From CAYMAZ01 sp964428185 (GTDB lineage: Bacteria > Bacteroidota > Bacteroidia > Bacteroidales > DTU049): 7,918 bases of DNA. A program made the position numbers and the translations under genes. Location: NCBI GenBank assembly GCA_964428185.1, contig CAYRXH010000103.1:1-7918 (forward strand), in the 5' to 3' direction. Below the pieces are notes generated by a model. That model did not search any database and had not been told where the DNA came from. It was given only the letters and a program-made list of their open reading frames with translations. Positions 1 to 6,939 of this stretch are shown in pieces (position 1 is the first letter of the stretch; every line of letters begins with the position of its first letter).

Positions 1-83
1 CAACCAAACCAGAGTTAGAATCTGACGGCAAATCATTGGACAAAAGTAAAAAAAAGATTGAATCTGTAGAAAAAAACGACTGA
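1..83 (+). CDS. Possible 3' end of an unidentified upstream gene (partial)
   Basis: Reading from position 3, the frame is open for 26 codons and closes with TGA at 81-83, while the other two forward frames hit stops within the first 25 bases. The encoded tail is hydrophilic and rich in Lys, Glu, Ser and Asp, as in many charged C-terminal extensions. The family cannot be recognised from this fragment. A stretch this short could be open by chance, so the call rests on the charged, lysine-rich composition and on the gene-dense context. Confidence 0.4.
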   Translation, partial: TKPELESDGKSLDKSKKKIESVEKND

Positions 84-164
84 CCGTTCTTCATAAAATA
101 AAACCTTGTCTTTTCGGCCTGTTTTTTGCTTGAAATCTTGCTTATTATAAAAAACCATTAACAC

Positions 165-551
165 ATGAAAATAATCATTTTTTCTTTAATTGCTGCAACA
201 ATTTTGTCCTTAACTTCTTGTGATTATTACTCATATCAATATGATAATCCCCCTTGGTATCATTCTCACCAGGAATCTTTTGAGCTCAGAGGAACCGTTC
301 TGGATGCAGATTCAATGTGGGCATTGAGCTCCTTACTAATTGAACTGCGTCCTTCTGAAAAAGCAGATACCCTGATAACTTTCACCGACACAAACGGATA
401 CTTCTCTTTTCAATATAAGTCCCGTTATGGCAGCAGCTCAACACTCATCTTGACTGACACAAGTGGCTTTTACGCTCCTTTTGATACATTGTTGTGGTTT
501 TCTGGGCGGGATTATAATGCTGGATTTCGGGAAATTTTCATAAATTTGTAG
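165..551 (+). CDS. Small putative lipoprotein with carboxypeptidase-regulatory-like domain
   Basis: A 128-residue protein of unknown function. Residues 1-18 form a lipoprotein signal peptide (Lys2, hydrophobic core, lipobox LTSC) with Cys19 as the lipidated residue, so the protein should be anchored in the cell envelope. A Tyr/Asp/Pro-rich linker follows (about 20-38). Residues 40-84 read LRGTVLDAD through TDTNGYFSF, the beta-strand pattern of carboxypeptidase-regulatory-like (Ig-like) domains, where a 'GxVxD' strand and a 'TDxxGxF' strand recur. The architecture and short IxL-type C-terminus recall small Bacteroidota lipoproteins annotated as radical-SAM-associated, but no radical SAM gene is visible here, so that link is weak. 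The ATG at 165 is the natural start because the signal peptide begins there. The comB-like gene follows after 54 bases on the same strand. Confidence 0.8.
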   Translation: MKIIIFSLIAATILSLTSCDYYSYQYDNPPWYHSHQESFELRGTVLDADSMWALSSLLIELRPSEKADTLITFTDTNGYFSFQYKSRYGSSSTLILTDTSGFYAPFDTLLWFSGRDYNAGFREIFINL

Positions 552-605
552 TTCTTTCGGGCAGGGCTTAGTCCACTGAAACGCATCACTGAAAAACACT
601 CTACT

Positions 606-1334
606 ATGAACACCATCGAAGTTGTCCTCTCTCCTGTTCTTTATAAGCACATGCTTACCTGTCACCATTTCGGAGTGGCAGTCATTGATGTTCTCAGAGC
701 AACTACCTCCATTACAACAGCCTTTGACTCCGGCGTAAAGGAAATTTTTCCTGTATCCACCGACGACGAAGCACTGTCATACAAGAACAAAGGCTGCCTG
801 ATTGCTGCAGAAAGAGACGGAGTTACTTTGGATTATGCAGATTTCGGGAACTCCCCCTTGTTTTTTCGCAATCCAGAGTTGAAAGGAACTTCAATAGCAT
901 ATAAAACAACCAACGGAACCCAAGCTATCAAGATGCTAGAACGATCTGATAGAGTTCTGATAGCTTCCTATCTAAATCTTTCTGCTGTAGTTGAATGGTT
1001 TGAAAGACATCAACTCAATGCTGTTCTTTTATGTTCCGGCTGGAAAAACAAGTTTAATCTTGAAGATTCCCTTTTGGCCGGTGCTCTTGTAGAAAAACTT
1101 TCACAGCTTTCGAGTTATAAAATTAATTGTGATGCTGCACATGCTGTGTATGATCTTTGGCAGATTGCCAAACCTGATCCTGTTGCATATATTCAGAAAG
1201 CCATGCATCGTGAACGCCTGAGAAAACTGGGACTTGACGATGTTATTGATTTTTGCTTTACTATTGATATTTCCCGTGCTATGCCGGAATACGATGGAGA
1301 ACGCATTATTGATGTTAGTAACAAATTTGTTTGA
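606..1334 (+). CDS. comB: 2-phosphosulfolactate phosphatase family protein (ComB)
   Basis: A 242-residue cytoplasmic protein, close to the usual ComB length. ComB hydrolyses 2-phosphosulfolactate to sulfolactate with Mg2+, a step of coenzyme M synthesis in methanogens; bacterial homologues are widespread and their substrate is often unproven. Family motifs are visible in order: DVLRATTSI (28-36), an AAERDG segment (68-72) followed by DFGNSP (79-84), TTNGT (101-105), CSGW with a following ED (143-154) and the C-terminal LGLDDVIDFC region (208-217). All motif residues expected for an active enzyme seem present. No other coenzyme M or sulfolactate gene lies nearby, so the physiological substrate here is open. 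The start is the ATG at 606. The stop overlaps no ATG, but the next gene begins only 2 bases later, so the two are probably co-transcribed. Confidence 0.9.
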   Translation: MNTIEVVLSPVLYKHMLTCHHFGVAVIDVLRATTSITTAFDSGVKEIFPVSTDDEALSYKNKGCLIAAERDGVTLDYADFGNSPLFFRNPELKGTSIAYKTTNGTQAIKMLERSDRVLIASYLNLSAVVEWFERHQLNAVLLCSGWKNKFNLEDSLLAGALVEKLSQLSSYKINCDAAHAVYDLWQIAKPDPVAYIQKAMHRERLRKLGLDDVIDFCFTIDISRAMPEYDGERIIDVSNKFV

Positions 1335-1336
1335 AA

Positions 1337-2329
1337 ATGAAAAATACTCAATACTATTTAGCCGCTTTTCTGTTGGCGTTAATCATGTTTCTAACAACAA
1401 GCAAAACCTTTTCATGGGGTTTTTATTCGCATCGGGTCATAAACAGACATGCAATTTTTTGTCTTCCTCCTGAAATGATTGGATTTTACAAAAAACATAT
1501 TGAATTTCTGACAGAACATTCCATTGATCCTGATAAAATCAGCAGAGTTGATCCTGACGAAGCACCCCGGCACTATATTGATCTGGAATACTTTGGTAAT
1601 CCTGATGAAATACCACTTTACTGGAAAGATGCAGTAAAAAAATACACTGAAGATTCTCTCAAAAGCTACGGAGTCCTTCCCTGGCATATATCAAAAATGT
1701 TATTCAGACTTACTGAAGCTTTCAGAGATGAAGACCCCTTCAGAATTCTGTTGCTTAGTGCCCGAACAGGACATTATGTCGCAGATGCCACAATGCCCCT
1801 TCACACTACTAAATATTATAATGGAAGACGTCCTGATCAGCGTGGTATTCATGCATTCTGGGAAACAAGAATTCCTGAGCTAATTGCAGCAGACTTTAAT
1901 TTTTTTGTTGGGAAAGCAACATATATTGAAAACGGCCAGAAAAAAGCATGGGAACTTGTAAAGCAGACTCATGCACAGGTAGATACTGTTTATTATGTAT
2001 ATGACAGCCTGATGACTATCTTTAAACCTGATCAGGTATATGTTTTTGACACTAGGGGAGTTTCCACATCAAAAAATTATTCCCGCGAATTTGTGGATGC
2101 ATTTGAAACCGCAACCAAACATCAGATTGAGCGAAACATGAAAGCCGCTGTATTCTGGGTTGCCAGTTTCTGGTACACTGCCTGGGTAGATGCCGGGCAA
2201 CCAGACCTGAACAAACTCCTTGATAAGGATGTTCTGAAACAGATGAAAGATGAAAAAAAGGAAATTGAAAAAATGTGGAAAACAGGAAAAAACACAACCC
2301 GTCCAAATCCTGAAGACGAAGAAGAATAA
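1337..2329 (+). CDS. Secreted zinc-dependent phospholipase C / S1-P1 nuclease-like protein
   Basis: A 330-residue protein with an N-terminal signal sequence (hydrophobic about 6-20) ending before Trp27 in the segment TFSWGFYSHR. In this superfamily the mature protein starts with that Trp, whose amino and carbonyl groups bind zinc. Other likely ligands are visible: His32, Asp64 or Asp66, His79 (in HYID), His146, Asp150 and His156 (GHYVADATMPLH), and His172 with Glu176 (HAFWE). The final HxxxE matches Bacillus cereus phospholipase C (Glu) rather than S1/P1 nuclease (Asp), and the spacing His-4-Asp-6-His is the same. It should therefore be an exported three-zinc phosphodiesterase; lipid or nucleic acid cannot be chosen from sequence. 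The C-terminus is a charged Lys/Glu tail ending in EDEEE. A TTG six bases upstream is in frame, but the ATG at 1337 is preferred. It follows comB by 2 bases. Confidence 0.85.
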   Translation: MKNTQYYLAAFLLALIMFLTTSKTFSWGFYSHRVINRHAIFCLPPEMIGFYKKHIEFLTEHSIDPDKISRVDPDEAPRHYIDLEYFGNPDEIPLYWKDAVKKYTEDSLKSYGVLPWHISKMLFRLTEAFRDEDPFRILLLSARTGHYVADATMPLHTTKYYNGRRPDQRGIHAFWETRIPELIAADFNFFVGKATYIENGQKKAWELVKQTHAQVDTVYYVYDSLMTIFKPDQVYVFDTRGVSTSKNYSREFVDAFETATKHQIERNMKAAVFWVASFWYTAWVDAGQPDLNKLLDKDVLKQMKDEKKEIEKMWKTGKNTTRPNPEDEEE

Positions 2330-2341
2330 ACCCCCTGCTTA

Positions 2342-2998
2342 TTAATATTTTACAATATTTCCGTAATCTGTTCCTTTCACAAGTTCACTCATGGATGATC
2401 TAAGTTTTACGATGTTCCCCTGTATTTCAGAACGCGGATTATTTGTTCTTTTTACAGCTGAAGGTAGATTTAATATTGTATTGAAAAAAATATGATCACT
2501 GAATTGTTCATTCATAAATGAAGACATCTGATTCTCTCCCTGCTTTGACACAGAGTTAGCTTTTTTGATGTACGGAGCCAAATCAGTCACTTTTATCTTA
2601 TGCCTCTTAATTTTAATATAATCAGGCATCAAGAAAAATTTCTGCTGATCAGCCAGTCCATACAATGCATTGTTGAGAGACTTATCATCTTCGAAAGAAA
2701 ACATAAAGCCAAAAATCCCATTCCCATCGTTTGAGATATTCTCTACAGAATGAATCCCGGATGAAGTTTTCAGTTTTTCAACTGCCTTTGCAGGCATTTC
2801 CTTTAACCCTGAAATAAAACCCATTGCATCCTTTACGTCAGAACTTGCATAATTGAGCAAACCAAGATCAATTTTCAGAGTATAGGTTCCTGATTTGTCA
2901 TTATTTACTTTGATTTCCTGAGTAATTTCAATACAGGAAGTCATTACAAATCCCATCAAGGGAACAAGGATAAGCAATATTTTGCGTACTGTTTTCAT
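2342..2998 (-). CDS. Uncharacterised lipoprotein at the end of the LPS-core operon
   Basis: A 218-residue protein I do not recognise by family. Residues 1-21 are a lipoprotein signal peptide (basic K2/R5/K6, hydrophobic core, lipobox MTSC) with Cys22 as the predicted lipidated residue. The mature start, CIEITQEIKVNNDKSGTYTL, is a beta-hairpin pattern with an 'NDKSG' turn that recurs in many Gram-negative and actinobacterial lipoproteins of unknown role (LppM-like folds have a similar start, but this is only a resemblance). The rest alternates helical and strand-like segments, with no catalytic motif. The gene starts 11 bases after the kdtA stop, so it is very probably the last gene of the hldD-kdtA transcription unit and an envelope protein. 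Its stop codon is 12 bases from the stop of the convergent phospholipase-like gene. Confidence 0.8.
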   Translation of the reverse strand: MKTVRKILLILVPLMGFVMTSCIEITQEIKVNNDKSGTYTLKIDLGLLNYASSDVKDAMGFISGLKEMPAKAVEKLKTSSGIHSVENISNDGNGIFGFMFSFEDDKSLNNALYGLADQQKFFLMPDYIKIKRHKIKVTDLAPYIKKANSVSKQGENQMSSFMNEQFSDHIFFNTILNLPSAVKRTNNPRSEIQGNIVKLRSSMSELVKGTDYGNIVKY

Positions 2999-3009
2999 AG
3001 TTTCAATGG

Positions 3010-4248
3010 TTATAAGTTAACAATGAATTTCATAATTTTTTCGGTTGCACCTTGATGATTTTCTGTATATTTAATACATTTTTCTGATGCCTTGTTCAAA
3101 GCTACATCATCATAGAGTAACAGCTTTGTTATAAATTCCAGTTCGTTTTTGTTTGAAAATGAAAATGCACCACCTGCTTTGACAAGAGTAACAGCTTCGA
3201 CAAATTTTGAATAATTTGGTCCGAAAATCACGGGTTTTCCATAAACAACAGGCTCCAGAATATTGTGAATCCCCTTTCCAAAGCCATTGCCAACATACAC
3301 CAGAGTTGCATAGCGATAAATATAGGCGAGAACACCTATACTGTCAATGATGAGAGTTTTTACACCTTGTGTTGAAGAATTTTTAATGGATGAAAATCTG
3401 ATACAATTTAAGGAGAACATTCTTTCAAGTGAAGAAACTCTTTTTTCAGAAACATCATGCGGAGCAATGATAAAAAAAACATCAGGATATGTCTTCCTAA
3501 GACCAATTAGAAAGTTTTCGTCTTCATGCCATGTGCTTCCTGCCACAATGACTTTTCCTGTTCCCACCATTTTTTCAATTTCGGGAAATCTTTTCTGCTC
3601 TTCACGGATTGAGATGACTCTATCCAACCGGGTATCTCCAACAAATTCAGTTTTTTCAATGCCATGCATTTTTAAAATATTAACAGACTCTTGGGTTTGA
3701 ACAAAGAAAAACGAAACTTTGCGTAGTTGTTTGCGGAACCACCCCGCCCACCATTTAAAAAAATACTGATTCCTTCTGAAAACAGACGAAATGAATACCA
3801 CAGGGATTTCTTTTTCAAAACAGGCGGTTAAAAAATTAAACCAGAAATCATATTTGACAAACACCACCAATGATGGGCTAACCACTTCGACATACTTCCT
3901 CATAAGTCTAAGCCTATCAATGGGAAGGTAAAAAACAACATCGGCATGCTGATAGTTTTTCCTTATTTCATAGCCAGAAGGTGAAAAAAAGGTGAGTAAT
4001 ATTTTTTTTTCAGGATGGCTTTTTTTCAATTCATCAATAACCGTTCTTCCCTGTTCAAATTCTCCCAGAGATGAAACATGCACCCAAATATAAGTGGATT
4101 GTTGTTCATTGGCGAAATAATCCATGTATTGTGCCAGCAGATTCTTTCTTCCTTGAGTCCATAACCTAGCTTTTTTGTTCCCAAACAAAGCTGCTGTCCT
4201 TATAAATAAGACATATAATTGAATTACTGCAGTGTATATCCAACGCAT
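3010..4248 (-). CDS. waaA: 3-deoxy-D-manno-octulosonic acid (Kdo) transferase
   Basis: A 412-residue GT-B fold glycosyltransferase of family GT30 (KdtA/WaaA), which moves Kdo from CMP-Kdo onto lipid IVA at the inner membrane, the first step of the LPS inner core. Residues 3-22 form the N-terminal membrane anchor typical of the family. The signature WVHVSSLGEFEQGR (55-68) holds the expected catalytic Glu63. Further family segments are VKYDFWFN (131-138), FVGDTRLDR (202-210), AGSTWHEDE (236-244), IIAPHD (260-265) and the CMP-Kdo-binding region YVGNGFGKGIHNILEP (318-333) followed by GKPVIFGP (337-344). The length is normal. Its ATG shares one base with the TAA of the barrel-protein gene (TAATG), which suggests translational coupling. 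Whether it adds one or two Kdo units cannot be told from sequence; many Bacteroidota carry a single phosphorylated Kdo. Confidence 0.96.
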   Translation of the reverse strand: MRWIYTAVIQLYVLFIRTAALFGNKKARLWTQGRKNLLAQYMDYFANEQQSTYIWVHVSSLGEFEQGRTVIDELKKSHPEKKILLTFFSPSGYEIRKNYQHADVVFYLPIDRLRLMRKYVEVVSPSLVVFVKYDFWFNFLTACFEKEIPVVFISSVFRRNQYFFKWWAGWFRKQLRKVSFFFVQTQESVNILKMHGIEKTEFVGDTRLDRVISIREEQKRFPEIEKMVGTGKVIVAGSTWHEDENFLIGLRKTYPDVFFIIAPHDVSEKRVSSLERMFSLNCIRFSSIKNSSTQGVKTLIIDSIGVLAYIYRYATLVYVGNGFGKGIHNILEPVVYGKPVIFGPNYSKFVEAVTLVKAGGAFSFSNKNELEFITKLLLYDDVALNKASEKCIKYTENHQGATEKIMKFIVNL

Positions 4249-5018
4249 TAGTTTGTGTAATATCCGTCAGAGGGCTGTTTAAAGAGTGGAATCATCCATG
4301 AAATCCTGATACCGTACAAAATATCCAACCTGGTATTTTGAGGTTCAGGTCCCATCAAATCGAACTGATAATTTCTGAGAGGTTTGGTAAAGGCTTCAAT
4401 TATTTCAAAGGAGACAGTGAAACTATAGGATTTTTTATTACCGATAAAGAAATACCCCAATTGCTGAGACATGGCAATTCCTCCGGTAAGCCTGTCATAC
4501 CCTTTTTTATATTCATCCTTCACCTGAGGGGCTGTCATGTCCTGATTGTAAATACGTATTTTGTGCATCATATAACCAGCACCAAGCATTAAAAAAGGCC
4601 CGCAGTTTTCATTAGGACCAAACAATGGCATGACAACTCCAAACTTTCCCATTCCCATCCATCCGCGTTCATAAGTAAATACCTCAGCATACAATCCATC
4701 GCCATCAATTATAAATCCTTCATCTGTATATAGATTTGCAAAAATACTGTCTTCTATCTTCACATCACCTCCAAACTCATAATTCAGGTCCAGTCCAACA
4801 AGTAAATTATTACTTGTTTTATATAAAAAAGAAGCGCCGGCACCGGAGCTTAAACCAAAACGTTCCTTCAGATCAGCTTCGGGAATATGAAAGCCGTAAT
4901 GAACATCAATAATAAATCCCGACACAATGCTGTCGCGCGGCGACACCTGCCCATTCAGATCAGACCAAGCAAAGAAAATGCTCAGAAAAATGATAAATAG
5001 TAACCCTGCATTTCTCAT
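4248..5018 (-). CDS. Outer-membrane beta-barrel protein, unknown function
   Basis: A 256-residue exported protein. Residues 1-23 are a signal peptide with a long Phe/Ile/Leu core and a likely cleavage near LNG/Q. The mature part is made of alternating, glycine- and aromatic-rich strands (for example GFIIDVHYGFHIP, GAGASFLYK, LLVGLDLNYEFGG, GPFLMLGAGYMMH, RLDILYGIRISWM), the pattern of small Bacteroidota porin-like or OmpW/PorT-like barrels of about eight to ten strands. No enzymatic motif is visible. It sits between hldD (9-base gap) and kdtA (1-base overlap), so it is co-expressed with LPS inner-core synthesis. This placement suggests a role in outer-membrane or LPS biology, but that is inference from context only. 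Confidence 0.8.
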   Translation of the reverse strand: MRNAGLLFIIFLSIFFAWSDLNGQVSPRDSIVSGFIIDVHYGFHIPEADLKERFGLSSGAGASFLYKTSNNLLVGLDLNYEFGGDVKIEDSIFANLYTDEGFIIDGDGLYAEVFTYERGWMGMGKFGVVMPLFGPNENCGPFLMLGAGYMMHKIRIYNQDMTAPQVKDEYKKGYDRLTGGIAMSQQLGYFFIGNKKSYSFTVSFEIIEAFTKPLRNYQFDLMGPEPQNTRLDILYGIRISWMIPLFKQPSDGYYTN

Positions 5019-5027
5019 AATGAAACA

Positions 5028-5993
5028 TTAGTAATATAATTTCCCGTTCAGATATGAACATACATAATCATAAACTCCTTCTTCGAGGGTATAAAACGGA
5101 TGACTATATCCTACCTGTTCAAGCTTTTTCATGTCAGCTTCTGTAAAATACTGATATTTATCTCTGATATCTTCGGGAATATCTATATAGTCAATTCTCA
5201 CTTCCTGATTTAATGCAGCAAATACGGACTTTCCAAGATCAATAAAAGTTCTTGCTTTGCCTGTTCCGAGATTGTATAAGCCTGATTTCACATGATTTGT
5301 CATAAAAAAATAACACACACTGACAACATCTTTAACGTAAATGAAATCTCTTAATTGCATTCCATCAGCAAAATCATCACGGTGTGACCTGAAAAGTTTC
5401 AATCTCCCGGTCTGTATAATCTGATGATATGCATGATAAACAACTGAAGCCATCCTTCCTTTATGATACTCATTGGGACCATAAACATTAAAAAACTTTA
5501 AACCAGCCCACATTGGGGGTGTATGTGTCTGCACTGTTGTATATTTATCAAACTCATTCTTTGAAATCCCATAAGGATTCAGCGGCTGCAATTGCTGAAC
5601 AATCAGATGATTGTCACTATATCCGTGCTCACCTGCACCATAAGTTGCAGCTGATGAAGCATATACCAGAGGGATAGAGAATTTTGTGCAAAGACTCCAT
5701 ATTGTAACTGAGTAATGATAATTGAGCCTGTTAAGAAGTTCCATATCAAATTCTGCAGTATCTGTTCTGGCTCCAAGGTGAAAAATAAAATCAATGTCTT
5801 TATGATTATTTACTATCCATTGAGGCAGATCATCACGATGAATTTTAAGTTTTATTGATTTGTTTTCAAGATTTTTCATTTTGACAGGGTTTGAAAAATC
5901 ATCGGAAACAACAATATTGGCAAATCCCTTGTTGTTGAGTTTATTGACAAGAGCACTGGCAATAAAACCGGCTGAACCCGTTACGACAATCAT
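5028..5993 (-). CDS. hldD: ADP-L-glycero-D-manno-heptose 6-epimerase
   Basis: A 321-residue extended short-chain dehydrogenase/reductase, the usual length for HldD (RfaD). It inverts C6 of ADP-D-glycero-beta-D-manno-heptose to the L-glycero form used in the LPS inner core. The N-terminal dinucleotide-binding motif is GSAGFIASAL (6-15). Family segments follow: HLGARTDTAE (72-81), YASSAATYG (111-119), NPYGISK (139-145) with the Tyr141/Lys145 pair of the YxxxK motif, FFNVYGPNEYHKGRMASV (167-184) including Lys178, the position of the second catalytic residue in the E. coli enzyme, and MQLRDFIYVKDV (212-223). The sequence appears complete and active. It is the first gene of a four-gene reverse-strand unit with an outer-membrane protein, kdtA and a lipoprotein, and has a plausible promoter just upstream. 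Confidence 0.96.
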   Translation of the reverse strand: MIVVTGSAGFIASALVNKLNNKGFANIVVSDDFSNPVKMKNLENKSIKLKIHRDDLPQWIVNNHKDIDFIFHLGARTDTAEFDMELLNRLNYHYSVTIWSLCTKFSIPLVYASSAATYGAGEHGYSDNHLIVQQLQPLNPYGISKNEFDKYTTVQTHTPPMWAGLKFFNVYGPNEYHKGRMASVVYHAYHQIIQTGRLKLFRSHRDDFADGMQLRDFIYVKDVVSVCYFFMTNHVKSGLYNLGTGKARTFIDLGKSVFAALNQEVRIDYIDIPEDIRDKYQYFTEADMKKLEQVGYSHPFYTLEEGVYDYVCSYLNGKLYY

Positions 5994-6011
5994 ATTAATT
6001 TATTTGTTCAG

Positions 6012-6045
6012 CAAATTTACATGAACATTTTAATTTACACACAAA
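6012..6045 (-). promoter_or_regulatory. Bacteroidota-type promoter of the hldD operon
   Basis: On the reverse strand a TTTG (-33 element, 6045-6042) is followed after 22 bases by TAAATTTG (6019-6012), a perfect match to the phylum's -7 consensus TAnnTTTG. The expected transcription start near 6005 would leave a leader of about 12 bases before the hldD ATG at 5993, which agrees with the short, Shine-Dalgarno-free leaders seen in this group. The 22-base spacing is at the long end of the accepted 17-23 range. Confidence 0.6.
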
Positions 6046-6050
6046 CGAAT

Positions 6051-6137
6051 AAAAAAAAGTAGCAAGTAGTAAGTAGAGAGTAGAGAAAGAAATTGCAGTT
6101 TTTCACCACTTGCAACTCTCTGCTCTTTACTTTTTTT
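6051..6137 (-). terminator. Long imperfect inverted repeat, probable terminator after mqnD
   Basis: An outer stem pairs AAAAAAAGTA (6052-6061) with TACTTTTTTT (6128-6137), and an inner stem pairs AGAGAGT (6075-6081) with ACTCTCT (6115-6121), with more partial pairing around TTGCA (6093-6097) and TGCAA (6111-6115). Read on the reverse strand, downstream of the mqnD stop at 6160, the structure ends in a run of T, as an intrinsic terminator would. The stem is interrupted, so efficiency is uncertain; it could also be a decayed repeat element. Confidence 0.45.
6058..6085 (+). repeat. Four degenerate tandem heptamers, AGTAGNN
   Basis: Four consecutive 7-base units read AGTAGCA, AGTAGTA, AGTAGAG and AGTAGAG, sharing the core AGTAG. 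They lie in the left arm of the imperfect inverted repeat, whose right arm carries a weaker complementary copy (CTCTCTGCTC, 6116-6125). The units are too short and without unique spacers to be a CRISPR. I infer a low-complexity intergenic repeat. Confidence 0.7.
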
Positions 6138-6159
6138 AGAGGAAAAATACAAAGAAATA

Positions 6160-6939
6160 TTATTCATTGCTTAAACGTCGGATGGCTTCTGCACCAATAA
6201 GCCCCATATCCAAAGAATAGTCATTGACATAATATTCAATATGTTTTCTGATCACATCGGGATGTTCATTTCTAGCATGTTCTTTCATCCAGGGAAACAC
6301 TTTATTATAATGAAATCTTGACCAGACAATGCTTTGTCTGATCAGCTCGTTGACAGAACTGACAATTTCCTGATCAACATTCTTTTTTATCAGAAAAACG
6401 CCAAGAGGGACAGGCAATCCGGTTTCCTTTTTCCATTCCAGACCAAGGTCAAAAACACATTCAAAACCATGCTGCCTGAAAGTAAAACGATCCTCATGAA
6501 TAATCACTCCTGCATCTGCTCTTCCCGAAGACAACAATGCAAAAATATCTGAAAACAAAACAAATTGCTTTCTGCATGGTCTTTTATAGTATTTCTTAAA
6601 AAGAGCATGTGCAGAAGTATGTTCTCCGGGGATGACAATCAAACTTTTCTCATCTGGAACAACATTAGGCTTTTTTATGAGAAGAGGACCTCCTTCCAAA
6701 CCGAAAGCAGCACCCGAAGTTAACAGATTATAATTTTCCCTGAGCAAGGGAAAAGCTGCGGCACTCGCCTTTGTAATGTCATACTTGTTATTAAAAGCAG
6801 CCCTGTTCAGTTTTTCAATATCAAGAAGATCATACTCAAATTCAAATCCCTTCAGATCAATTTTTCCATGAACAAGTGCATACATCATAAATGTATCATT
6901 GGGACAAGGCGAAAAAGCAAGTGTCAGTTTTCTTTTCAT
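6160..6939 (-). CDS. mqnD: 1,4-dihydroxy-6-naphthoate synthase (futalosine menaquinone pathway)
   Basis: A 259-residue protein of the MqnD family, which converts cyclic dehypoxanthine futalosine to 1,4-dihydroxy-6-naphthoate in the alternative menaquinone pathway. The fold is that of a periplasmic-binding-protein-like (type 2) domain, without a signal peptide, so it is cytoplasmic. Family segments visible are FSPCPNDTFMMYALVHGKID (9-28), the LLDIEKLNRAAF region (38-49), TSGAAFGLEGGPLL (74-87), PGEHTSAHALF (104-114), GVIIHEDRFTF (144-154), which holds the conserved catalytic His148, and DLGLEWKKETGLPVPLG (164-180). Length is slightly short for the family, but all key motifs are present. The ATG overlaps the TGA of the upstream DUF4846 gene by four bases (ATGA), which implies translational coupling. 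Other mqn genes must lie outside the window. It shows that the host makes menaquinone by the futalosine route. Confidence 0.95.
   Translation of the reverse strand: MKRKLTLAFSPCPNDTFMMYALVHGKIDLKGFEFEYDLLDIEKLNRAAFNNKYDITKASAAAFPLLRENYNLLTSGAAFGLEGGPLLIKKPNVVPDEKSLIVIPGEHTSAHALFKKYYKRPCRKQFVLFSDIFALLSSGRADAGVIIHEDRFTFRQHGFECVFDLGLEWKKETGLPVPLGVFLIKKNVDQEIVSSVNELIRQSIVWSRFHYNKVFPWMKEHARNEHPDVIRKHIEYYVNDYSLDMGLIGAEAIRRLSNE

Noticed and set aside
84..164. Possible terminator or promoter between the upstream fragment and the first lipoprotein gene
   Set aside because: There is a T run near 121-127, but I could not find a convincing stem, and no TAnnTTTG box precedes the ATG.
552..605. Separate promoter for comB
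   Set aside because: The 54-base gap contains no TAnnTTTG match, so co-transcription with the lipoprotein gene remains possible and a promoter cannot be supported.
1331..1336. TTG start for the phospholipase-like gene, overlapping the comB stop
   Set aside because: It adds only two residues (MK), the ATG at 1337 gives an equally good signal peptide, and ATG is the commoner start.
1234..1473. Forward reading frame across the comB-phospholipase junction
   Set aside because: It overlaps the ends of two well-supported genes in another frame and shows no family features.
2330..2341. Bidirectional terminator between the convergent genes
   Set aside because: Only 12 bases separate the stops and no hairpin is visible there.
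3347..3700. Forward reading frame of 117 codons inside kdtA
   Set aside because: It is antisense to a strongly supported glycosyltransferase gene and has no recognisable domain.
6058..6085. CRISPR-like array
   Set aside because: Units are 7 bases, degenerate and directly abutting, with no spacers and no cas genes nearby.
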